DNA of 8,858 nt from Phycisphaerales bacterium (GTDB taxonomy: Bacteria > Planctomycetota > Phycisphaerae > Tepidisphaerales > Tepidisphaeraceae), in the NCBI GenBank assembly GCA_028288775.1, contig JAQGHP010000401.1, positions 1 through 8,858 of the forward strand. The letters run 5' to 3'. Shown piece after piece: positions 1 through 5,621 of the stretch; position 1 is the first letter of the stretch, and each line of letters begins with the position of its first letter. A program made the position numbers and the translations under genes. The notes below the pieces were generated by a model, which saw only the letters and a list, made by a program, of their open reading frames with translations, searched no databases and had not been told where the DNA came from.

Positions 1-316
1 TGAAAAGATCATGCAGCATCTGCTCACTTTCCGGCGCGAGCGTGCCAAGATGCGACTGAAATTCGGTCCACATTTCGCGGTCTTGTTTCGTTGCGCCCGT
101 CAATCCACGAATGCCGCGGGCCTTTAGCACGGGGTCGAGCGAAGCAAAATTGCATAACTTCATCGTCAGGCTGCTCGGAGTGCGGCCCATTTTCTGTGCG
201 ACTTCGATAATGAGCGGGTTTCCTTTGTCGAGCTTTCCGAACTGCAGCTTGCAATAGAGATTCAGCGCAATGAGAAAATGCTCTCGCGTCCACTTCACGC
301 TCGGTGCTTTTGCCAT
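1..316 (-). CDS. HNH endonuclease family protein, N-terminal part (cut by window edge)
   Basis: Reading the minus strand from the ATG at 316-314 gives 105 uninterrupted residues beginning MAKAPSVKWTREHFLIALNL and running off the window without a stop. The stretch WTREHFLIALNLYCKLQFGK (residues 9-28), then NPLIIEVAQKMGRTPSSL and MKLCNFASLDP, is the conserved N-terminal region I recognise from proteins annotated as HNH endonucleases, which cut DNA and often serve restriction or defence. The catalytic HNH segment would lie further downstream, outside the window, so activity cannot be judged here. The start is chosen because homologues begin close to this Met and because a -10-like TAAACT sits six bases upstream. 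It is divergent from the gene at 363, with 46 bases between. The family call rests on recalled similarity. Confidence 0.82.
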   Translation of the reverse strand, partial: MAKAPSVKWTREHFLIALNLYCKLQFGKLDKGNPLIIEVAQKMGRTPSSLTMKLCNFASLDPVLKARGIRGLTGATKQDREMWTEFQSHLGTLAPESEQMLHDLF

Positions 317-322
317 GCGCGG

Positions 323-328
323 AGTTTA
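323..328 (-). promoter_or_regulatory. Possible -10 element of the HNH gene
   Basis: On the minus strand TAAACT is followed by six bases (CCGCGC) and then the ATG at 316. A transcript would begin at or next to the start codon, and there is no Shine-Dalgarno sequence in between. The -35 region is weak (CTTATG at 351-346 with a 17-base spacer). The short divergent gap means this element overlaps the opposite promoter. Confidence 0.35.
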
Positions 329-353
329 TCAGAGAAACGGAATCGCATAAGAT
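325..353 (+). promoter_or_regulatory. Possible promoter of the 95-aa gene
   Basis: TTTATC (325-330) and TAAGAT (348-353) are separated by exactly 17 bases, and the ATG follows at 363. Transcription would start about two to four bases before the ATG, leaving no room for a ribosome-binding site. The match to sigma-70 consensus is moderate. Confidence 0.35.
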
Positions 354-362
354 TTCGCAACG

Positions 363-650
363 ATGGCAACCACGAAACCCGCCTTCTGTGTTCTGATCAA
401 TACCTTCTTTGAAGGCACGGTCCCCGCCGTCCGCGACGGCGACGATAGGCCTTGCGTATTCGAGACGCGCGTGGAAGCGGAGCGGGAGATTGCAGACAAC
501 ATTATTACTCGGCTTCAGGAGTTCCTAGACGGCGAGCGCGACTTCGAGGACGCGATGACGATTGAGGAATATGTTGCTGAAGTGGAGGTTCTGCCGGACG
601 GCTCAATCGTCCCTTTGGGCAGTAGTCACGCGAGGCCGCACACGGTCTGA
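363..650 (+). CDS. Conserved hypothetical protein, 95 aa
   Basis: This is an acidic small protein that starts MATTKPAFCVLINTFFEGTV and has no signal peptide or membrane segment, so it is probably cytosolic. The middle (residues 37-70: VEAEREIADNIITRLQEFLD, then GERDFEDAMTIEEYV) looks helical and is followed by a short strand-rich end, VEVLPDGSIVPL. I recall similar uncharacterised proteins of this size sharing the REIADN-ITRL-QFLDGERDF core, so I take it as a real gene; no function is known to me. It is divergent from the HNH gene and closed by its own terminator overlapping the stop codon, so it looks monocistronic. No Shine-Dalgarno site is visible. Confidence 0.75.
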   Translation: MATTKPAFCVLINTFFEGTVPAVRDGDDRPCVFETRVEAEREIADNIITRLQEFLDGERDFEDAMTIEEYVAEVEVLPDGSIVPLGSSHARPHTV

Positions 651-656
651 TTTTTT
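633..656 (+). terminator. Intrinsic terminator of the 95-aa gene
   Basis: AGGCCG (633-638) pairs with CGGTCT (643-648), with one G-T pair and a CACA loop, and six T residues follow at 651-656 after a two-base gap. The stem overlaps the stop codon TGA at 648-650, so the hairpin is built from the last codons of the gene. Confidence 0.6.
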
Positions 657-938
657 ATCCGAAGGTCACTCACGGTACCGAGCAACCGGCAGCGGAAGCT
701 GGAGGGGAACCGGCGGCGGGATCGGCTGGTGAGGCGCAGGCTTGCGGCGGCGGGGTGGCGGGTGATGCGGGTGTGGGAGCACGAGCTTTCACGCAAAAAA
801 CAGACGCGGCTGCTGGGGCGCATGCGGCGAGCCCTCAATGCGAGCCAGCGGATCACATCTGATTTATCAAATTCGTTAGAAAAAGTGCCTTTAAATCGGT
901 CAAAATCGGTCAAAATCGGTCACGAACCGCGTTTTTGA
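651..938 (+). pseudogene. Decayed C-terminal part of a Vsr-like endonuclease
   Basis: The frame is open from the stop codon of the preceding gene to a TGA at 936-938. Its core, about 690-838, encodes RKLEGNRRRDRLVRRRLAAA, then GWRVMRVWEHEL and LLGRMRRAL. This is the characteristic C-terminal half of very-short-patch repair (Vsr) nucleases and their relatives: the W/KLEGN..RD segment, GWRV..WEHEL and a terminal helix. The N-terminal half with the usual catalytic Asp and His residues is absent, and only GTG 729 could serve as a start inside the frame, so no active enzyme can be made. Another frame upstream (658-684) reads YPKVTHGTE and may be a scrambled trace of the usual CP.HGT segment. After residue RALNASQR the frame runs into the ATCGGTCA repeats, which are unrelated to the family. 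The preceding terminator probably silences it. Confidence 0.72.
893..922 (+). repeat. Three tandem copies of a 10-bp repeat, with two outlying half-copies
   Basis: AAATCGGTCA occurs three times without mismatch (893-902, 903-912, 913-922). The core ATCGGTCA recurs at 965-972 and 988-995, and its reverse complement without the last base (GACCGAT) at 2762-2768, just past the downstream gene. The 10-bp period equals about one helical turn. This could be a binding-site array for the gene at 1136 or a small slippage expansion. Confidence 0.7.
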
Positions 939-1036
939 CGCGGAATCGGGGGTGGGGCGGAGGGATCGGTCATGCGGTAAATAGGCCATCGGTCAGGGTG
1001 CATCGCCATCGAACGGGGGCGTCCGGGCGAATTGAG

Positions 1037-1065
1037 TTCACTCTTTTCCCCTCCTTCATTATGAT
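1037..1065 (+). promoter_or_regulatory. Candidate promoter for the J-like gene
   Basis: TTCACT (1037-1042) and TATGAT (1060-1065) are 17 bases apart. The -10 is close to consensus and the -35 is partial. Transcription would start near 1072, giving a leader of about 64 bases to the ATG at 1136. The surrounding sequence is otherwise very GC-rich. Confidence 0.35.
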
Positions 1066-1135
1066 GGGCCTGCTTGCATGGGGGGCTTTGGGGCCTTTCA
1101 CTGCGGGCGACTCGATTGGATAGGGGATCTTCCCG

Positions 1136-2755
1136 ATGCAACCCCTCACTCGCGAGCGGCTGGCGGCTAATGCGTACCGCACTCTTGGGCTGTCAGCCGC
1201 TGCTTCGCAGGCGGCGATCGACCAGGCGGCGCGGAAGATGCGCATCTGGCCCGACCCGGCACGCATCCCGCCGACGCCCTGGGATTTGCCGGCATTGGGG
1301 AAGCCCAAGCGGACGAAGAACGATCTGGAGCAGGCGGTATCGCGGCTGAATGAGCCGCAGTCGCGCGTGGAAGAGCGGCTGCTTTGGTTTCACACGGATG
1401 CCGCGGCCAAGGCCGGGCCCTCGCCCGAGGCGCTGGACTCGGCGTGCTTTGCGCTGGCCGGGGCGCGCGACCCCGCCGCCCGGCATGACGCGGCGCTGGC
1501 GGCGCTGCACGCGGCGCTTTTGCTCGATCCGTTGGTGAAGGATGAATCGCGCTGGCAGCGGGCGATCGTCGGGTTCGGCACGCTCTCGGGGTCGGACGAA
1601 TATCGCGACTGGCTTTACCGCGCCGAATCGGACGGGGATTTTGAGAAGCGGGCGCAGTTCGCGGAGATCGACGCGGCGCTCAAGGCGCTGCCGGACTCGA
1701 TCGCCGGGTCGCTCATCGCCAAGGCGGACGAGGCCCTTGCCCACGACGATCTGGAAGGGTGCTCGCGCGTGCTGCGGCTACTGGGGGCGGCGGGGAATGT
1801 GCCGCTGCAATACCGCGTGCTGGACCGCGTCGAGGATGCGCTGGAACGCCGCTGCAACCAACTCGACGACGACATGAAGTCGCGCCTGGTCTGCGACCGC
1901 GAGCGCTATTCCCAATTCCTTGCCGCCAATCGGCAGGTCTGTCTCGACGGGGCAATGTTCTACAACGATTCGATTTCGCCCGTGCTGGCGGAACTGGAGG
2001 CGCTGGCCGCGGATGACCCGGACCGCGCGCTACGGTCGCGCGGGATGGGGGCGAAGGCGCTGGCCCGGGTGGCGCTGGGATGGGTATGGGCGGGGGATTA
2101 CGTGACGGCGGAGCGCACGTACGTCGCGGCCCTGGAGATGGCCCGCGGCACGGCGCTGGAAGCGCCCATCCGCGCCGACATGGAAGAAAACGCCGCGAGG
2201 GCACAGCGGCAGCGGACGGGCATGGCCGCCCCGGCCATCGCACAACCCCGGCGCGTGCTTCCGTACAACACGCCGACGCGGAGCGGCACGCGTACCTCGA
2301 CCGGTGGATGGACGCTGGGCGGGGTGGGGCTGGCGGTGCTGGTGATTCGGTTGTTGGTGGCGCTATCGACTGGTTTTCACAGCACGTCGTACACGCCGCC
2401 GGCTGCGCCGATGTACACCGCGCCGCGGTATTACCCGACTGCGCCGCCGGCGACACCGGGGTATCCGCCCGCGCCGGGATATCCGCAGAATCCCAACTAC
2501 CCAGGGAACCCGAATAACCAGGGGAACCCCAACTATCCCGCGGACCCGAATGATCCGGGAAACCCGAATTCGCCGCGGAATCCTGGATATCCCGCGCCGC
2601 CGAGCTACCCGCGCCCGAACCCCGGATACCCGAACAATCCGGGGTATCCGAGCAATCCTGGATATCCTTCTGGCCCGCGATCTCCGTCGTACCCTGGTGG
2701 TGGTGGGGGCGGAGGATTTGGCCACGGAGGAGGCGGGGGCGGGGGACATCGCTAG
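1136..2755 (+). CDS. J-domain-like, single-pass membrane protein with NPxYP-repeat and glycine-rich tail (539 aa)
   Basis: Residues 11-35 (NAYRTLGLSAAASQAAIDQA plus ARKMR) resemble the start of a J domain: helix I, the YR.LGL turn and helix II. The HPD tripeptide that activates Hsp70 is absent, so it is J-like and probably not a true DnaJ co-chaperone. Residues 36-390 are mostly helical, with a WFHTD segment near 85 and a TPR-like AGDYVTAERTYVAALEMA near 318-335. Residues 394-410 (LGGVGLAVLVIRLLVAL) form one hydrophobic span. The tail from about 414 is Pro/Tyr/Asn-rich with repeated NPxYP units and ends in glycine runs plus HGG and HR. With no signal peptide, the likely topology is a cytoplasmic N-domain and an exported tail; this is inferred. 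The start is supported by AGGGGA at 1122-1127, eight bases upstream. I recall similar uncharacterised planctomycete proteins for the N-terminal part only. Confidence 0.8.
   Translation: MQPLTRERLAANAYRTLGLSAAASQAAIDQAARKMRIWPDPARIPPTPWDLPALGKPKRTKNDLEQAVSRLNEPQSRVEERLLWFHTDAAAKAGPSPEALDSACFALAGARDPAARHDAALAALHAALLLDPLVKDESRWQRAIVGFGTLSGSDEYRDWLYRAESDGDFEKRAQFAEIDAALKALPDSIAGSLIAKADEALAHDDLEGCSRVLRLLGAAGNVPLQYRVLDRVEDALERRCNQLDDDMKSRLVCDRERYSQFLAANRQVCLDGAMFYNDSISPVLAELEALAADDPDRALRSRGMGAKALARVALGWVWAGDYVTAERTYVAALEMARGTALEAPIRADMEENAARAQRQRTGMAAPAIAQPRRVLPYNTPTRSGTRTSTGGWTLGGVGLAVLVIRLLVALSTGFHSTSYTPPAAPMYTAPRYYPTAPPATPGYPPAPGYPQNPNYPGNPNNQGNPNYPADPNDPGNPNSPRNPGYPAPPSYPRPNPGYPNNPGYPSNPGYPSGPRSPSYPGGGGGGGFGHGGGGGGGHR
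2457..2696 (+). repeat. Coding tandem repeat for NPxYP units
   Basis: About fifteen degenerate 12-18 bp units encode variants of NPGYP, NPNYP, NPNNQG and NPNDPG, moving from Asn-rich in the first half to GYP-rich at the end. Codons vary between units (CCG/CCC, GGA/GGG, TAT/TAC), so the repeat appears old or is kept at the protein level and is not a fresh slippage product. Confidence 0.75.
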
Positions 2756-2787
2756 TGGTCCGACCGATCTAAATTTTCGGGCAACTT

Positions 2788-2876
2788 CGGAGCCGTGGCG
2801 TGCCGGCTCGGTCGGAGCGAAGCTCCGTTCTTCTCCTGCTCCCTCGTACCCGGGGGAGAAAGCAGTGGTGAGGGGC
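2788..2876 (-). repeat. Composite palindromic element, copy A (reverse orientation)
   Basis: Read on the minus strand it starts CCCCTCACC (2876-2868) and continues CTCCCCCGGGTACGAGGGAG, which is module 1. After a short link comes module 2: hairpin CGGAGC-TTC-GCTCCG (plus 2813-2827) and hairpin GAGCCG-CGGCTC (plus 2790-2795 with 2804-2809). It lies 32 bases after the stop of the J-like gene and faces copy B tail to tail. Confidence 0.75.
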
Positions 2877-2925
2877 CGAGCGTGAACTTGCGCCATTGGC
2901 ACTGCAAGCGCATCTCGACGTTCCG

Positions 2926-3019
2926 CCCCTCACCCTATCCCTCTCCCCCGAGTACGAGGGAGAAGGTACCGGAGCGCGGCCCGCGGCCCGACCGCGACGA
3001 TACGCCCCGGCTCTGAAAG
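2926..3019 (+). repeat. Composite palindromic element, copy B (forward orientation)
   Basis: It has the same module order as copy A in opposite orientation. Module 1 is CCCCTCACCCTAT followed by CTCCCCCGAGTACGAGGGAG (2943-2962). Module 2 is a GC-rich hairpin region followed by ACGCCCCGGCTCTGAAA (3003-3019), matching the ends of copies C and D. About 49 bases separate copies A and B, so the two make an imperfect inverted repeat of roughly 230 bp. Confidence 0.72.
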
Positions 3020-3042
3020 ACTTCGCACGGCGTCTCACCTCT

Positions 3043-3317
3043 TCACGCGACCGGCATCATCGCAATGCCCATCTCATCAGCCTCTTCCACCACTGAATCG
3101 GCGAACCTCAATTCCGAGAATTTCCCGGGAAGTTTCCACCGGCCGGGCGGAACCATTCAGCAGGAACGCCCGTCAGCAATGCCTCCCCGTCATGGGGAGT
3201 GCATGCGGGATGGGTGCCGCGATAGTCAACGGCCGGGATCACAAAGCGAGCCCGAACCGGCCGTAGATCGGCGTAGCGGTTTTGCCGCAACGTCTCTTCG
3301 AGCTGGTCCGTCGTGCG
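3043..3317 (-). pseudogene. Probable decayed minus-strand gene with one frameshift, unknown family
   Basis: On the minus strand a frame is open from 3317 to a TGA at 3110-3108 and includes RYADLRPVRARFVIPAVDYR and GVPAEWFRPAG. Shifted by one base, the next frame continues as WKLPGKFSELRFADSVVEEA then DEMGIAMMPVA and stops at 3045-3043. Joined, they read like one natural protein C-terminus, about 90 residues long, with a charged helix near the end. I do not recognise the family. There is an in-frame TAA at 3320-3318 and no good start codon (TTG 3290 is the best), so the 5' end is missing too. Placing a minus-strand gene here makes the A/B repeat pair lie between convergent genes, exactly as the C/D pair does. 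Alternatives are chance open frames or a structured plus-strand RNA in the same DNA. Confidence 0.35.
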
Positions 3318-3342
3318 TTACGGCGGATCAACCCACGGGAAG

Positions 3343-3377
3343 CCCCGCCGCCGGACGCGGCGGGGTTTTCTTATTTG
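3343..3377 (+). terminator. Strong intrinsic terminator just upstream of the glycosyltransferase gene
   Basis: CCCCGCCGC (3343-3351) pairs perfectly with GCGGCGGGG (3357-3365) over nine base pairs with a CGGAC loop, and TTTTCTTATTT follows. It ends 23 bases before the ATG at 3400. No plus-strand gene precedes it for almost 600 bases, so it either ends an unannotated transcript, blocks read-through, or acts as an attenuator. Confidence 0.8.
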
Positions 3378-3387
3378 CGCCTTATCC

Positions 3388-3393
3388 TATCAT
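3388..3393 (+). promoter_or_regulatory. Possible -10 element for leaderless transcription of the glycosyltransferase gene
   Basis: TATCAT is followed by six bases (TCCGCC) and then the ATG at 3400, so the first transcribed base would be at or next to the A of the start codon. No Shine-Dalgarno sequence is present. The -35 region falls in the T-tract of the preceding terminator (TTTTCT at 3366-3371) and is weak. Confidence 0.35.
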
Positions 3394-3399
3394 TCCGCC

Positions 3400-4665
3400 A
3401 TGCACGTGCTCTACGTTCACCCGAACTTCCCCGCACAGTTCGGGCACATCGCCCACCGCCTCGCCCAACAACCAAACTGGCGCACCAGCTTCGTCACCCA
3501 GGCCCCCGGCCCGGACGTCGGCGGCATTCAACGCATCGTTTACAAACTTGCCGGCGGCGCGACCGCGTCGTCTCACTATTGCTCGCGCACCTTCGAGAAC
3601 GCCGTGTGGCAATGCGACGCCGTCTACCAGGCCCTCAAGGCCCGCCCCGATATCAAGCCCGATCTCATCGTCGGCCACAGCGGCTTCGGCAGCACGCTGT
3701 TCCTCCGCGAGCTGTACCCCGATGCCGCCCTCATCAACTTCGGTGAATATTTCTATCACCCCCACGGCCGCTACTCGGACATGGAATTCCGCAGCGATTT
3801 GGGGTGGAAATTGACGGACGCGCAGTTCCAGCGCGCCCGCTGCCGCAACGCAATGATCCTGCTCGACCTGCACAACTGCGACGCCGTCTATACGCCGACG
3901 CAGTTTCAGTTCTCGCGCTTCCCGTCGGAATATCGCCCGAAGATGCGCGTGATTTTCGACGGCGTCGATCGCAAGGTTTATCACGGCCACGAAGAGAAGC
4001 TCCGCCCTCCACCCGACCAGCGCCGCCCCCGGCAGATCGCGGAGACGACCATTCCCGCCGCGACGCGGATCGTGACCTACGTCAGCCGCGGCTTCGAGAG
4101 CATGCGCGGCTTCGACATCTTCCTGCGCGCCGCCAAACGCATTTACCAGGAATACCCGGACGTGCTGTTCGTCGTCGTAGGCAGCGACCGTATCTGCTAT
4201 GGAGGCGACGAGACCTACATCGCCCCCGCCAAGAACTTCAAGGAATGGGCACTTTCCCGCGAAGAATATGACCTGAGCAAGTTTCTGTTCACCGGCCGCA
4301 TGCCCCCCGACCAATTGGCACGGCTGCTGGCCGCGACCGATCTGCACATCTATCTCACCGCTCCGTTTGTCCTGTCCTGGAGCCTGATGGACGCCCTGAG
4401 CTGCGGCGCGGTGGTGCTGGGTTCCGCGACCTCGCCGGTAAAGGAAATGATCGAAGACGGCCGCAACGGATTGCTCGCGGATTTCTTCGACGCGGATGCG
4501 ATCGCGCGGCGCGCGGTGGAAGTCCTGCGCGATCCCGCCGCGTATCGCCCGCTGGGCCGGGCGGCGGAGCAGCGGATCGCGGAGAAGTACAGCCTGGACG
4601 TGGTGCTGCCGCAGATGGTGGAGATGTATGAGCAGACGATGGCCCGGGGTCGGACGGAAGCATGA
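3400..4665 (+). CDS. Family 4 glycosyltransferase (421 aa)
   Basis: It transfers a sugar from an activated donor to an acceptor, probably in the cytoplasm during surface polysaccharide or glycan assembly; donor and acceptor cannot be read from sequence. The N-terminal domain (1-185) starts MHVLYVHPNFPAQFGHIAHR, has VGHSGFGSTLFLRELYP (91-107) and INFGEYFYHPHG (112-123), and fits the glycosyltransferase-4 subgroup Pfam calls Glyco_trans_4_3. The C-terminal GT-B domain shows YVSRGFESMRGFDIFLRAAK (227-246), FTGRMPPDQLARLLAATDLH (297-316) and LSWSLMDALSCGAVV (325-339), followed by TSPVKEMI (344-351). The usual EAMACG glutamate is Asp331 here. The start at 3400 is chosen over a longer frame from 3313, because the extension would translate the terminator hairpin and homologues begin at MHVLYVH. 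The next gene is 215 bases away, so it is probably monocistronic. Confidence 0.9.
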   Translation: MHVLYVHPNFPAQFGHIAHRLAQQPNWRTSFVTQAPGPDVGGIQRIVYKLAGGATASSHYCSRTFENAVWQCDAVYQALKARPDIKPDLIVGHSGFGSTLFLRELYPDAALINFGEYFYHPHGRYSDMEFRSDLGWKLTDAQFQRARCRNAMILLDLHNCDAVYTPTQFQFSRFPSEYRPKMRVIFDGVDRKVYHGHEEKLRPPPDQRRPRQIAETTIPAATRIVTYVSRGFESMRGFDIFLRAAKRIYQEYPDVLFVVVGSDRICYGGDETYIAPAKNFKEWALSREEYDLSKFLFTGRMPPDQLARLLAATDLHIYLTAPFVLSWSLMDALSCGAVVLGSATSPVKEMIEDGRNGLLADFFDADAIARRAVEVLRDPAAYRPLGRAAEQRIAEKYSLDVVLPQMVEMYEQTMARGRTEA

Positions 4666-4853
4666 GAGCACTCTGGAATGGAGGATGAACGCGCCCCCTT
4701 CACGCCGGGGCAACGCGGCGCGCCGTTACCCAATTGAACGGACTGATGTGGGCGCCGCGCCGCCCCGGATCGCGATGCGCCCCGGGTCCGGGAACGCTCC
4801 CAATCCTGAACGATGGAAAGGTTTAGCGATTGAGATGCCCCAGGGCACTGGAT

Positions 4854-4869
4854 ACGATTTGCAAATCGT
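4854..4869. promoter_or_regulatory. Perfect 16-bp palindrome upstream of the Uma2 gene
   Basis: ACGATTTGCAAATCGT is an exact palindrome without a spacer. It ends 11 bases before the ATG at 4881, next to the ribosome-binding site. It is AT-rich in a GC-rich setting, which fits a dimeric repressor operator; it could also be a small RNA hairpin that affects translation. Confidence 0.5.
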
Positions 4870-4873
4870 GAGG
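4870..4873 (+). promoter_or_regulatory. Ribosome-binding site of the Uma2 gene
   Basis: GAGG lies seven bases before the ATG at 4881 and supports that start. It directly abuts the 16-bp palindrome, so a protein bound there, or a hairpin formed there, would interfere with initiation. Confidence 0.5.
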
Positions 4874-4880
4874 TTGGCCT

Positions 4881-5603
4881 ATGGCGACGATTTCTAACTT
4901 CCCTCTGCGAGATCCCGCCCCACGGAATCGCATCCCGCCTCTGCAGCCCGGGGATCGGCTTACCTGGCCGGAATTCAAGCGACGCTTCGACGCGACGCCG
5001 GGGCTGAAGAAGGCGGAGCTACTCGAAGGGACCGTCTACATGTCGCCTCCCGTCTCCCATTCATTTCATAGCAGGCCGCACCCTCACCTGATCGGGTGGC
5101 TCGTGCAGTACGTCGCGATGACACCGGGAGTTGACGCCGGCGACAACGGCACCCTGCGATTGGATTTGGACAACGCCCTGCAGCCCGACGCTTTCCTGAG
5201 CATACTCGCATCACACGGCGGCCAGGCGCGTTTGGACGAAGACGGTTACCTCATCGACGCGCCGGAGCTTGTGGCCGAAGTCGCCGCAAGCACCGTCAGC
5301 TATGACCTCCACGGCAAGCTCAATGTTTACCGCCGACACGGGGTGAAGGAATATGTCGTCTGGCGAGTGAACGACGGCGCAGTGGATTGGTTCATTCTTC
5401 GAGAGGGGCAATACGAACGATTGGCTCTGACCGACGGAAGATTTCGTAGTGAGACGTTCCCCGGCCTCTGGCTTGAGCCCGCCGCTCTGGTTCGCGGCGA
5501 CTTACGGACGGTATTGAACGTCGTGACAGAAGGGACCGCCGATCCCGCCCACGCGAAATTTCTTTCGGCTTTGGAATCCGCCGCCACGAAGCCCAATTCG
5601 TGA
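4881..5603 (+). CDS. Uma2 family (DUF820) endonuclease-like protein (240 aa)
   Basis: Uma2 proteins have a PD-(D/E)XK nuclease fold and occur in many copies in cyanobacteria and planctomycetes; their biological role is largely unsettled. The expected landmarks are here: LTWPEFKRRFD (27-37), the ELLEGTVYMSPPVSHSFH opening (47-63), QPDAFL with Asp103, ELVAEVAASTVSYD (129-142) with Glu133 as the second acid, and GKLNVYRRHGVKEYVVW (145-161) with Lys146. All candidate catalytic residues are present, so it may be active. Length is slightly above the common 190-210 residues because of about 20 extra residues at the N-terminus and a tail after 208. No signal or membrane segment is visible. It begins behind the palindrome and a GAGG site. 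The HAD gene starts 18 bases after its stop, or 57 if the later start is used. Confidence 0.9.
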   Translation: MATISNFPLRDPAPRNRIPPLQPGDRLTWPEFKRRFDATPGLKKAELLEGTVYMSPPVSHSFHSRPHPHLIGWLVQYVAMTPGVDAGDNGTLRLDLDNALQPDAFLSILASHGGQARLDEDGYLIDAPELVAEVAASTVSYDLHGKLNVYRRHGVKEYVVWRVNDGAVDWFILREGQYERLALTDGRFRSETFPGLWLEPAALVRGDLRTVLNVVTEGTADPAHAKFLSALESAATKPNS

Positions 5604-5621
5604 CTCCCGCTCTATCGCCGT

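Larger units (their letters stand above)
4666..4880. other. Intergenic region before the Uma2 gene
   Basis: No convincing gene is present. Around 4745-4795 the sequence is very GC-rich, with two CGCCCCGG copies flanking ATCGCGAT and a CCCGG-GT-CCGGG hairpin; it loosely resembles module 2 of the dispersed palindromic element and may be a worn copy. The 3' end holds the 16-bp palindrome described separately. Confidence 0.4.

Noticed and set aside
24..293. 89-aa minus-strand frame at the left edge
   Set aside because: A different frame of the same strand encodes the HNH-family protein without a stop to the window edge, with recognisable conserved residues.
927..943. CCGCG-TTTTTGA-CGCGG hairpin as a terminator after the Vsr remnant
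   Set aside because: The stem is only five base pairs and the T-run lies in the loop, not after the stem.
1713..2456. 247-aa minus-strand frame opposite the J-like gene
   Set aside because: Its Pro/Arg/Ser-rich composition is typical of an antisense shadow and it has no start signal.
2930..2970. CRISPR-like interpretation of the repeated elements
   Set aside because: Repeats occur as inverted pairs, are not regularly spaced, have no spacers and no cas gene is nearby.
3313..3399. N-terminal extension of the glycosyltransferase from 3313
   Set aside because: The extension would encode the terminator hairpin and T-tract as protein, and the family starts at MHVLYVH.
3065..3814. 249-aa plus-strand frame overlapping the glycosyltransferase start
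   Set aside because: It is out of frame with the glycosyltransferase, Ser/Pro/Arg-rich, crosses the strong terminator and shows no domain.
3382..4713. 443-aa open frame on the minus strand opposite the glycosyltransferase
   Set aside because: It is antisense to a gene with clear glycosyltransferase motifs; the open frame follows from GC-rich codon bias and shows no recognisable domain.
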